From positions 1 through 64,000 of the forward strand of contig JBGTCD010000155.1 of the NCBI GenBank assembly GCA_041749015.1: a stretch of DNA of 64,000 bases, written 5' to 3'. This document shows, one piece after another, positions 18,212 to 25,680 of the stretch. Numbering within the stretch: position 1 is the stretch's first letter; the number at the start of each line of letters is the position of its first letter. This DNA comes from JBGTCD01 sp041749015. Its GTDB lineage: Bacteria; Bacteroidota; Bacteroidia; Cytophagales; Cyclobacteriaceae. The notes under the pieces were generated by a model. That model searched no databases, had not been told where the DNA came from, and saw only the letters and a program-made list of their open reading frames with translations. Both the position numbers and the translations under genes were made by a program.

Positions 18212-18904
18212 ATGAAAATGGGGAAGAATCCAATTATTTTTATTGGCGGGTGGATACTGGCCTTATGCAGCTATGATGTCCGGGCACAGCCACCGGGATT
18301 TGTAAATATTAAAGAGCACATCCCTGATGTGGTTGTGGAGTTGAAATATTATTCGAATGACAATTTTATCGGGGATACCATTGATGGGTATTTTTCTAAT
18401 AAGGGCTTTATTACTTTTGAGGCGGCTAAGGCTTTGGTGAATATCCAGAAAGACCTGAAAAAGGAGGGAATAGGGTTAAAATTATTTGATGCTTACCGGC
18501 CTCAATCAGCCGTCAATCACTTCATCCGGTGGGCTGGAGATCATTCAGATACCCTGATGAAGCGGACATTTTATCCGGAAGTTGATAAAGCTTCATTATT
18601 TGAAAAAGGCTATATATCCAGACGCTCGGGCCATTCCAGGGGCAGCACGGTAGACCTGACTATAATCTACCTGACCGGACCCAAAAAAGGGCAGGAACTG
18701 GATATGGGTACTCCATTTGATTTTTTTGGTCGTGAGTCATGGTCTGAGAGTCCTTTGGTTACAGCCGAACAGAAAAAGAACCGGATGCTGCTCAGAGAGG
18801 TGATGGAGCGACATGGCTTTAAGGGCATCCGGACGGAGTGGTGGCATTTTACGTTGATCAACGAGCCCTATCCGGATACGCATTTTGATTTTCCGGTGAG
18901 GTGA
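18212..18904 (+). CDS. D-alanyl-D-alanine dipeptidase (VanX/DdpX family, M15D)
   Basis: A zinc dipeptidase of about 230 residues that cleaves free D-Ala-D-Ala, here probably for peptidoglycan turnover rather than vancomycin resistance because no vanH or vanA gene is near. The signal peptide (MGKNPIIFIGGWILALCS...RA) points to the periplasm, as for DdpX. Family motifs are present: LFDAYRPQSA (with the conserved arginine), SGHSRGSTVDLT giving His and Asp zinc ligands, and EWWHF giving the catalytic Glu and third ligand His. The first in-frame ATG is 42 bases upstream; the internal one is preferred because it gives a clean signal peptide. Confidence 0.92.
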   Translation: MKMGKNPIIFIGGWILALCSYDVRAQPPGFVNIKEHIPDVVVELKYYSNDNFIGDTIDGYFSNKGFITFEAAKALVNIQKDLKKEGIGLKLFDAYRPQSAVNHFIRWAGDHSDTLMKRTFYPEVDKASLFEKGYISRRSGHSRGSTVDLTIIYLTGPKKGQELDMGTPFDFFGRESWSESPLVTAEQKKNRMLLREVMERHGFKGIRTEWWHFTLINEPYPDTHFDFPVR

Positions 18905-18918
18905 CCCATATGTATATC

Positions 18919-19920
18919 TCAGGTTATCCTAATCACCACATTACCAGTCTTCTGTGCCGTTTCCACATACCGGTAAGCCTCCACAATTTCATCCAGGTCA
19001 ACAATACGGTCTGTAACCGGTCTGAATTGGCCCTCTTCCGCAAGCTTTTTAATGAAGACGACATCCTCCTTTTTGATGGAAGGAATAGGAAAGAGCACTT
19101 TTCGGCCGCCAAATAATGGGGTGATCAGTGCCAGGAATGGATTTTGAGAACCTTTGCCCAGCTCTGTTGACATATAAATCCCCTTTGGCTTGATTAAGGG
19201 CTTACACTTACCAAAAGAACTTTTGCCTACAGCATCAAACACCACATCAAACTTCCTGTCAATTTTTGTGAAATCCTCCCGGGTATGGTCGATCACGGCA
19301 TCAGCGCCTAGGTTTTTGACCAACTCCATATTTTTAGTGTTGGCCGTAGCGGTAACTTCAGCCCCGAAATATTTGGCCAGTTGTACGGCGGCACTGCCTA
19401 TGGCACCGGTGGCACCATTGATCAGATACTGATCTCCGGCTTTGATTTTAGCTGCTCTAAGGTTACACAGAGCATAATGGCAACCTTCGGTAAGCGGGGC
19501 AGCCTCCTCGAAAGAATACCCTTCCGGCATATGAGCCACGGGACCCGAAGCCTTGACCACCATGTACTGGGCATGGGCCCCAAATTGCGGGTCGCTAAAG
19601 CCAAAAACCCGGTCCCCTGCTTTAAAGTCATTGACCTTCTCGCCTAGCCCCACCACCACACCGGCATATTCGGTTCCCAGGACTTTTTGCCTGGGTCCGA
19701 AAAGTCCTGAGAAAAATCTAATGATAAAATAATTAGCCCCCCGGAACCCGCTGTCCGTCCTGTTGACGGTACTGGCATGTACCCGAATCAATATTTCATC
19801 AGGTTTTGGCACAGGTCGGGGATAGGAGGTGACCTTGACAACTTCTGGTGGTCCGTATTTATGATACACAGCTGCCTGCATGGTCGGGTTTTCTGAAGTT
19901 TGATCGGTAGTGGTGCTCAT
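18919..19920 (-). CDS. NAD(P)-dependent medium-chain alcohol dehydrogenase / quinone oxidoreductase
   Basis: A 333-residue medium-chain dehydrogenase/reductase of the zinc-free, quinone-reductase-like group. The catalytic GroES-like domain is at about 12-150 (IRVHASTVNRTDSGFRG, LGTEYAGVVVGLGEKVNDFKAGDRVFG) and the nucleotide-binding domain follows with INGATGAIGSAAVQLAKYFG. The classical structural-zinc cysteines are absent, which fits the quinone-reductase group. The substrate cannot be told. The translation start may be the ATG at 19881 (MQAAVYHKYG), since the preceding 13 residues are unusual for the family. It is convergent with the dipeptidase gene. Confidence 0.88.
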   Translation of the reverse strand: MSTTTDQTSENPTMQAAVYHKYGPPEVVKVTSYPRPVPKPDEILIRVHASTVNRTDSGFRGANYFIIRFFSGLFGPRQKVLGTEYAGVVVGLGEKVNDFKAGDRVFGFSDPQFGAHAQYMVVKASGPVAHMPEGYSFEEAAPLTEGCHYALCNLRAAKIKAGDQYLINGATGAIGSAAVQLAKYFGAEVTATANTKNMELVKNLGADAVIDHTREDFTKIDRKFDVVFDAVGKSSFGKCKPLIKPKGIYMSTELGKGSQNPFLALITPLFGGRKVLFPIPSIKKEDVVFIKKLAEEGQFRPVTDRIVDLDEIVEAYRYVETAQKTGNVVIRIT

Positions 19921-20551
19921 GAACTAGTCATTGAATTTTAGTCAATTAGGCAATATAATTTTAATTTAAACATACCAAAAGCACCTAATGGTCATCCAGT
20001 CAGGGGAGTGGCTCAAAATAATTTTTGAATATCAGAGGTTTAGCTTACCTGGATTATACAGGTGAAAAGCGGTACCATGTCAAGGTTGTGAATGCCTGTG
20101 AGTAATGGCCTAAAGGATTGATTGATAATTGGCTATATATTGAAAGCTACATCCTAAAAAGGATATATCCTTGGGATTTTTAAATCCAACTCCTGGCCAT
20201 GGTCGAGAAAAATCTTTGAAGAGGACTTTTCAAAGCGGATTCTTTTTCAAACTTTTTTCGCATTTGTTCCTTTGAGCGCAACTCTCCAGAAACATCAGGA
20301 AATTGTTTAATAGGATTCAGAGACTTTTTCTCCTTTAGCTTAGGGCGCAAGTCTCTTGATATATCGGGAAATTGTTGAATTAGCGTCATAAATAGTTCCT
20401 CCTCCTCTTGTAAAGGTAAAGGTCGCACCAAGATCCCTTATATCTGTTATACTATGCGGACAAGGATTTATATCTTTCACAGTGTTCAAATCATGTGTGG
20501 AGGGGGCAAAAAAAACTACTTTAAGTGAATTAAGGCGGGTCTTTTCTGTTA
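19921..20551. other. Mostly gene-free stretch with one doubtful small reading frame
   Basis: Between the dehydrogenase start and the DUF2071 stop there is no recognisable gene except a doubtful small frame at 20180-20389. The rest is AT-rich and shows no clear repeat, RNA or terminator. Confidence 0.5.
20180..20389 (-). CDS. Doubtful small protein with an internal repeat
   Basis: A frame of 69 residues whose sequence contains two related segments, QQFPDISRDLRPK and KQFPDVSGELRSK, 23 residues apart, and a basic C terminus. There is no recognisable domain. The internal repeat and absence of stops give weak support; it could also be a decayed fragment of a larger gene, since related frames upstream are broken by stops. 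Treat as uncertain. Confidence 0.3.
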   Translation of the reverse strand: MTLIQQFPDISRDLRPKLKEKKSLNPIKQFPDVSGELRSKEQMRKKFEKESALKSPLQRFFSTMARSWI

Positions 20552-21262
20552 TCAAATCTTTCTGCCACCTTTTACTTTTATTTCAGACCCCTCCGCCAAG
20601 AACACAGATTCTGGCTTTGAGGTAGTAAGAAAGTCAAAGGGTTGCCCATATATTAGACCAAAGTCCACGTCAATTTTATAATCCCTGGTTTGGTATACAT
20701 CCCACCGGGGGTGTTCTACACCGTACTCAGAGGTGGTGTCGTCCGAAATTTTGGTATACCCCCAGTAGTGCTCTGAGATAAATTCTGCTTCGCTACCGGA
20801 AGGAATTGGTTCCGGTTGTTTGGCTGCAATTACTTTTATGGAATGCCACCGGTCTTTTTTCCAGCGGTATTCCACGGTCAGATCATCTTCAGACATCGTC
20901 CAGATATGTCCCATGGGCATGGTCTCATAATGCTCTTTGTATACGACATTAGCGATAAAGGCCAGGGCCGGCTTTGGTACGATTTCCTTGATAAAGACCA
21001 CCCCACGTTTCCATTCCCCCTGGTCTTTGTGACGGACGTAAAACCGCAGATTTACCTCTTCAAAATTGATGTGCCAGGGTATTCTGATCCCTTTTACTTT
21101 GGTGTTTTTGAACATAAAACCAACTAAGCTCACATAGCAGACCCCATTCCATAAATCGATCTCTGTACCATGAGGTAAAAATGGTGCAAGAATTTTCTGA
21201 TCGATGGAATAGTTGGCGATCGCCAGCTTACGCCATTCAGCCTGTAAAAATGTTTTGCTCAT
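20552..21262 (-). CDS. DUF2071 family protein (YqjF-like)
   Basis: A 236-residue protein with the DUF2071 layout: an opening AEWRKLAIANYSIDQ followed by LAPFLPHGTEIDLWNGVCYVSLVGFMF, then IPWHINFEEVNLRFYVRHK and GVVFIKEIVPKPALAFIANVVYKEHYETMPM. No function is established for the family. Start at the ATG at 21262, immediately after a TTG. It lies downstream of the DUF4256 gene on the same strand, 60 bases apart. Confidence 0.88.
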   Translation of the reverse strand: MSKTFLQAEWRKLAIANYSIDQKILAPFLPHGTEIDLWNGVCYVSLVGFMFKNTKVKGIRIPWHINFEEVNLRFYVRHKDQGEWKRGVVFIKEIVPKPALAFIANVVYKEHYETMPMGHIWTMSEDDLTVEYRWKKDRWHSIKVIAAKQPEPIPSGSEAEFISEHYWGYTKISDDTTSEYGVEHPRWDVYQTRDYKIDVDFGLIYGQPFDFLTTSKPESVFLAEGSEIKVKGGRKI

Positions 21263-21321
21263 CAATGCTTTTTAATAGATGCTTCATAAATCTTACTAAT
21301 TCATAATTCCAAACGTGAACA

Positions 21322-21885
21322 TCAGACCTCCAACAAACCGCGAAATCCTCTGGCCGCATAGTAGGACTCTGCACCATTATGATAAATGAACATCTGCCCG
21401 TAGCGCCAATCCCCAAATATTGCGCCACCAAGGGCTCTGATTTCAGGTGGGGTCTTAACCCAACTGGATGTTTTAGTATCAAACTTTCCAAATTGCTGTA
21501 ATTCCCGATATTGGTCTTCTGTCAACAGTTCGATGCCCATTTCAGAGGCCATGCCCAAAGCATTGTGTTTAGGCTTATGGTCTTTCCTGGACTCCAGGGC
21601 TTGAGGATCGTAGCAAAGGCTTCTGCGCCCCTTTGGGCTTTCGGCCGAACAGTCATAGAAAATATAAGTGTCTTCCTTCTTAACGTAGCCAGTAACATCG
21701 GGTTCACCGCTGGTTGCCTCCATTTCATTCAGTGACCACAATTTACCCGGGTTGGACTCTAGTTTAGCTTGTACTTTAGACCAAACAAGGCCTTGATGCC
21801 GATGCATATTTTTTTCAAAGCGGGTCTTCAGGATTTCAAGCAGGGCCTTACTTTGCTCAGGGAGAAGTACTATCTTAGTTTTCAT
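21322..21885 (-). CDS. DUF4256 family protein
   Basis: A 187-residue cytoplasmic protein that matches the DUF4256 pattern: LLEILKTRFEKNMHRHQGLVW at the N terminus, YIFYDCSAESPKGRRSLCYDPQALESRK in the middle, and GGAIFGDWRYGQMFIYHNGAESYYAARGFRGLLEV at the C terminus. The function is unknown. It probably shares a transcript with the DUF2071 gene downstream, and is divergent from the DUF1801 gene, 188 bases away. Confidence 0.88.
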   Translation of the reverse strand: MKTKIVLLPEQSKALLEILKTRFEKNMHRHQGLVWSKVQAKLESNPGKLWSLNEMEATSGEPDVTGYVKKEDTYIFYDCSAESPKGRRSLCYDPQALESRKDHKPKHNALGMASEMGIELLTEDQYRELQQFGKFDTKTSSWVKTPPEIRALGGAIFGDWRYGQMFIYHNGAESYYAARGFRGLLEV

Positions 21886-22072
21886 TGTTTCAGTATTTTT
21901 TCATCGGTTTAATTTAGATATTAAGTTTGAGATTTTAATTCCAGGCTATTAAAATCGGTTCTTGCTCTAAAGTATAACTGATAAACTTTATTTTTGGTGA
22001 TATCTATTTTATTGGGAGAGAAGCACTATTTTCATGCAATAAAACAGTGCTGGAACATATTAACTTCACAAA

Positions 22073-22513
22073 ATGAGAAAAATTAGACCCATTCATCCAG
22101 ACTTTCAATTCCTGTTGGAGCTTAAGGACCAGGAGGTCATTGACCTGTTTTGTGATTTGAGGGAATTCATCTTAGAGCTATATCCAGACAGCAACGAACT
22201 GCTTTATCATACTCATGCCCTGACTGCAGTTTTCTCTATTTCAGAAAAGCTTTCAGATGCTTTCTGCATGTTGCCCATTTATACTAATCATTTGAATCTG
22301 GGATTTAATAAAGGCACCCTTCTCAAGGACCCTGATAATTTGCTGACCGGTACAGGCAACCTAATAAGACATGTTGATGTAAAGCATCCGCGAGACTACC
22401 GCGACCCCAAAGTGAAAGCCTTAATTATAGAAGCGATTGAATTTGCCATTAATGATTTGGACAAGCCAAACAAATCAATTGGTATGACCATATCGAAAAT
22501 AAAGAAAAAGTGA
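22073..22513 (+). CDS. DUF1801 (YdhG-like) domain protein
   Basis: A 146-residue protein of the YdhG/DUF1801 group of small soluble folds. It shows the family run IHPDFQFLLELKDQEVIDLFCDLREFI, the HTHALTAVFSISEKLSDAFCMLP core and LNLGFNKGTLLKDPDNLLTGTGNLIRHV. The biochemical role is not known for the family. It is 12 bases upstream of a Crp-family gene, so the two could be co-transcribed. Confidence 0.8.
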   Translation: MRKIRPIHPDFQFLLELKDQEVIDLFCDLREFILELYPDSNELLYHTHALTAVFSISEKLSDAFCMLPIYTNHLNLGFNKGTLLKDPDNLLTGTGNLIRHVDVKHPRDYRDPKVKALIIEAIEFAINDLDKPNKSIGMTISKIKKK

Positions 22514-22525
22514 AGGTTTTATTAC

Positions 22526-23083
22526 TTGTTTTTGAGAACGAATAGCGGGGGGAAAAAGCCTCTGAACCAATTGAAAATGAAAGAAATTATTGACCTGGCA
22601 GAGAAGACAATTATTTTAGAAAGAAACGATTTCCTGAAAGCTGAAGGGAGTACTGATACGAATGTATATTATATAGAAAGTGGCAGCTTAAGGCTCTTTG
22701 TATTAGACGAAGACAAAGAGCAGACCATAAGATTTGGCTATAAAGACAACATCATCGTTTCGATAGACTCTTATTTTACGGGCAGCCCATCTGGTATTTT
22801 CATCCAGGCAATTAAGAAATCCGTCATAAAAGTTATCACCAAGCAGCAAATTAACCATTTCTTAACCAACCCATCAAATAGGACCTTTTGGATCAAAATT
22901 TTAGAAAACCTGGTGGTACAACAGCTTGAAAGGGAAGTGGATATTTTGACTAATTCACCAAAAGAAAGATATCTGCGAGTATTAAAAAGGAGCCCGCAGC
23001 TTTTTCAGGAAATTCCTCATAGGCACATTGCCAATTATTTGCGGATGAGTGCCGAGACTTTGTCCCGATTAAAAAAGTCTTGA
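22526..23083 (+). CDS. Crp/Fnr-family transcriptional regulator
   Basis: A protein of up to 185 residues with a cyclic-nucleotide-binding-like beta-roll (about 22-110: NDFLKAEGSTDTNVYYIESGSLRLFV, EQTIRFGYKDNIIVSIDSYFTG) and a C-terminal helix-turn-helix (EIPHRHIANYLRMSAETLSRLKKS). The N terminus is short for the family. The first possible start is TTG at 22526; ATG at 22577 gives 168 residues. The ligand and targets are unknown. The next gene, a DUF4345 membrane protein, may be its target, as it is in the same direction 70 bases away. Confidence 0.85.
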   Translation: MFLRTNSGGKKPLNQLKMKEIIDLAEKTIILERNDFLKAEGSTDTNVYYIESGSLRLFVLDEDKEQTIRFGYKDNIIVSIDSYFTGSPSGIFIQAIKKSVIKVITKQQINHFLTNPSNRTFWIKILENLVVQQLEREVDILTNSPKERYLRVLKRSPQLFQEIPHRHIANYLRMSAETLSRLKKS

Positions 23084-23153
23084 TTTCAATCAAGGGTTAT
23101 TAAAAATGATCCTGTGACTTTTGTGTTATTAATTAACCATTAAATGTATTAAA

Positions 23154-23600
23154 ATGAAAACACAAAAAGTTATCAAAGCCTCCAGTAGGTTTTACATCGG
23201 GTTCTCTATTTTAAGCTTGGCTTATGTCAGCTTGCTATCCATGTACAGCCCTCAGTCAACCATGGATTTAGTGTTAACACCTTTATCCAACACCGACGCT
23301 ATTAGTTCCATAAGAGGTATTTATGGGGGTGTGGGTCTGGTAATTGTCCTTACCTTAATCTATCTTTTCAAATACGATTATTTTAAAGGCCTGATCTTTT
23401 TAACCTTATTTTGGTGGGCTTATGCCATCTCCCGGTTCATGACTATTTTGGTGGATGGTCCTTTGGGAGCATTTGGTTCACAATGGATTGTTATTGAATC
23501 AGTTTTGGGTGCATTAGGGCTGATTTTAATCGTTCTTATTCGGCAGTCTAAAATGGACGTTTCTATCACCGGGCAGGTAGGTGTTTCAGTTGACAATTGA
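23154..23600 (+). CDS. DUF4345 membrane protein
   Basis: A 148-residue protein with four hydrophobic segments (about 12-32, 60-80, 85-105, 115-135) in the DUF4345 pattern, including SIRGIYGGVGLVIVL and FWWAYAISRFMTILVDG. No catalytic motif is visible and no function is known. It follows the Crp-family gene. Confidence 0.8.
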   Translation: MKTQKVIKASSRFYIGFSILSLAYVSLLSMYSPQSTMDLVLTPLSNTDAISSIRGIYGGVGLVIVLTLIYLFKYDYFKGLIFLTLFWWAYAISRFMTILVDGPLGAFGSQWIVIESVLGALGLILIVLIRQSKMDVSITGQVGVSVDN

Positions 23601-23831
23601 GGCCCCTGAACTGGCGCGGATGTTGTGCGTTTGAAGGTGTGCGGCTCATTATCTTTACAGCAGTGCAAGAGATTATTCAGGGATAAAAGGGTTGTTGGAA
23701 ATAAGTTTTATGGATTAAAAATCAGCACGGATGAGCTTACGCACATGCCCACTACAAACATCCGCGCTAGAAATGCTGTCAAATCGGATTTTAGGATTAA
23801 TTTGCATCAATCAACTAACAATCAACTAACA

Positions 23832-24971
23832 ATGAAAATAGGAATAATTGGAGGCGGTATCACAGGGCTCACTACAGCCCTTGCTTTGAGCAAAGCTGGT
23901 ATACCATCTGTGGTTTATGAACAAGCCAAAGCCATCAATGCCATAGGCGCAGGAATCTGGATTCAGCCTAATGCTGTGAAGGTATTGGACTGGCTGGGAA
24001 TAAAAGATGAGATCAGGAAGCTTGGCATTGAGCTGAATAAGATGGAAATCACCAATGACAAGCTTGTCCCATTTAAGAAAATCAAAAGTGAAGTAGTGCA
24101 GGATGCAGAAGGTAATAAAACCATCGCGATCCATCGGGGAAGGCTTCAAAACCTGCTTTATAATGAAGCATTGAAGGTAGCCGATGTTAAACTCAATAAA
24201 ACCTATGTGAGTCATGCTACAGGCCCTGACGGCAGCAACATCACATTTCAAGATAGTGAGGAAAAAGTAGATATTTTATTAGGGGCTGACGGGATTGATT
24301 CTACTATCAGAAAAGCGCTGTTTCCAAATTCATCACTACGCAGCACGGGACAGGTATGCTGGAGAGGCATCTCAAAAATGGAATTGCCCGATAACCTCAG
24401 ATATCTGGGAAGAGAGGCATGGGGAAAGCAGGTTAGATTTGGTTTTTCACAAATATCTGATGATGAGGTGTACTGGTTTGCAGTGGCTAATGCAGGACAA
24501 GGGAATCAAACCGATGGAGCCGATAGTAAAGCCCATTTAAAAGTTCTGTTTAATAATTTTTCAGCAGTGGTCTCCGAACTTATTGACAATACGGAATCTA
24601 CCGCTATTCATGAGACTATACTTCAGGACCTTAACAGGCTATCTCAGTGGCATAGTGACGCGGTGTGTCTATTGGGTGACGCTGCCCATGCCACTACTCC
24701 AAATATGGGACAAGGGGCCTGTCAGGGAATAGAAGACGCTTATTACATCAGTAAGCTGCTTTCTCAATCTGGTATTGCTCCTGGAGATGCCTTTCAGGAA
24801 TTCGAGTTAAAGAGAAGAAAAAAGGTAGATTACATCGTAAATACCTCCTGGCAATTCGGGAAGATGGCGCATAGCCGATTCGGCCAGCCAATTATGAAAG
24901 TGATGCTCAAAATGACACCAGAAAGTGTCCTGAACTCACAAATGAATAAATTGTATTCGCTGGAGGGGTAG
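23832..24971 (+). CDS. FAD-dependent monooxygenase (PHBH/FAD_binding_3 family)
   Basis: A 379-residue flavoprotein hydroxylase. The dinucleotide-binding motif GIIGGGITGLTTALALSKAG opens the protein, the DG motif is GADGIDSTIRKAL near 155-167, and the flavin-binding GDAAHATTPNMGQGACQG is near 285-302. The start at 23832 puts the Rossmann motif at residue 4; an open frame continues 69 codons upstream but has no family similarity. The substrate is not predictable, although single-component members often hydroxylate small aromatics or act on tetracyclines. It ends 119 bases before the first toxin-antitoxin pair. Confidence 0.9.
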   Translation: MKIGIIGGGITGLTTALALSKAGIPSVVYEQAKAINAIGAGIWIQPNAVKVLDWLGIKDEIRKLGIELNKMEITNDKLVPFKKIKSEVVQDAEGNKTIAIHRGRLQNLLYNEALKVADVKLNKTYVSHATGPDGSNITFQDSEEKVDILLGADGIDSTIRKALFPNSSLRSTGQVCWRGISKMELPDNLRYLGREAWGKQVRFGFSQISDDEVYWFAVANAGQGNQTDGADSKAHLKVLFNNFSAVVSELIDNTESTAIHETILQDLNRLSQWHSDAVCLLGDAAHATTPNMGQGACQGIEDAYYISKLLSQSGIAPGDAFQEFELKRRKKVDYIVNTSWQFGKMAHSRFGQPIMKVMLKMTPESVLNSQMNKLYSLEG

Positions 24972-25004
24972 GGGTTTTTTTCGGTTGAACAGCCGCTAAT
25001 CCCC

Positions 25005-25026
25005 TGGTTCTGGCAGATACGAACCA
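25005..25026. repeat. Short palindromic repeat, TGGTTC...GAACCA family (copy 1)
   Basis: This 22-base element ends in ACGAACCA and begins TGGTTC. It has the same length and outer arms as the copies at 28697-28718 and 29247-29268. It is followed by AGGCGGGGA as in the second copy. Its right arm is intact and its left arm has changed by two bases. Confidence 0.6.
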
Positions 25027-25089
25027 AGGCGGGGATTTATCAAAATGTTATATTAAATCGTTAACTTTAAAGTGTAAAATGACATTAAG

Positions 25090-25323
25090 ATGGATTTAGC
25101 ATTAAAGAAAATTGAGCTAATTAATTGGTTGACCAAACAGGATGAATCTATGATCAAAAAAATAGATGGTCTGCGTAAATCCTCAATCGAATCAGCTTAT
25201 TCATTGAGAATGGGTGAGAGGCTGGAATCTAAATTAGAGCGTTCAGAAGATGATATAAAAGAAGGAAGGATCCACACCCAGGATGATGTTGAAGCCTATT
25301 TCAATAGTAAGCTTAATCAGTGA
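25090..25323 (+). CDS. Antitoxin of a ParE/RelE-type toxin-antitoxin pair
   Basis: A 77-residue charged helical protein without membrane segments. The pattern LINWLTKQDESMIKKIDGLRK and the acidic C-terminal half (ERSEDDIKEGRIHTQDDVEAYFNSKL) are typical of Bacteroidota addiction-module antitoxins paired with ParE/RelE toxins. Its last four bases overlap the start of the toxin gene, so the two are translationally coupled. It probably neutralises the toxin and represses the operon. Confidence 0.8.
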   Translation: MDLALKKIELINWLTKQDESMIKKIDGLRKSSIESAYSLRMGERLESKLERSEDDIKEGRIHTQDDVEAYFNSKLNQ

Positions 25324-25637
25324 AGAAAACACAGGTTATTTGGACAGATGAATCACTATTGGATTTAGAAATCATTTATGATTTTCTTGCTGATAAATCT
25401 GATAAAGTGGCCAAAAAAGTTGTTCAATCGATTTTAACCCGAACTCGACAATTAGAGACTTTCCCGGAATCAGGAAAACAACAATCTTTTAATAAAAAGG
25501 TAAAGCGCCCCTATCGCTATTTGGTTGACGGGCATTACAAGATTTTTTATAGTCAGGATGAAAAAGCTTTGTATATAGAAGCAATAATAGATACCAGACA
25601 AGACCCCGAAAGTTATAGAACAAATATTAAATTTTAG
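25320..25637 (+). CDS. ParE/RelE-family toxin
   Basis: A 105-residue toxin of the ParE/RelE superfamily. The order VIWTDESLLDLEIIYDFLADKSDKVA, then FPESGKQQSF, RPYRYLVDGHYKIFYSQD and YIEAIIDTRQDP matches the fold, including the final arginine-containing strand. Start is GTG at 25320, overlapping the antitoxin stop in GTGA. Whether it acts on gyrase (ParE) or mRNA (RelE) cannot be decided from the sequence. A second, different pair lies at 35901-36445. Confidence 0.85.
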   Translation: MKKTQVIWTDESLLDLEIIYDFLADKSDKVAKKVVQSILTRTRQLETFPESGKQQSFNKKVKRPYRYLVDGHYKIFYSQDEKALYIEAIIDTRQDPESYRTNIKF

Positions 25638-25680
25638 ACAAACCTTATCCTTTATGGTTGTGCCGGAATTAAACAGTCTT

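Noticed and set aside
18212..18904. VanX as part of a vancomycin resistance cluster
   Set aside because: No vanH, vanA or van regulator gene is adjacent; the signal peptide fits a housekeeping DdpX-type enzyme.
20070..20101. TTGACA and TATAAT on the minus strand resembling a classical sigma-70 promoter
   Set aside because: The spacing is 19 bases and Bacteroidota use TAnnTTTG-type promoters, so it is probably chance.
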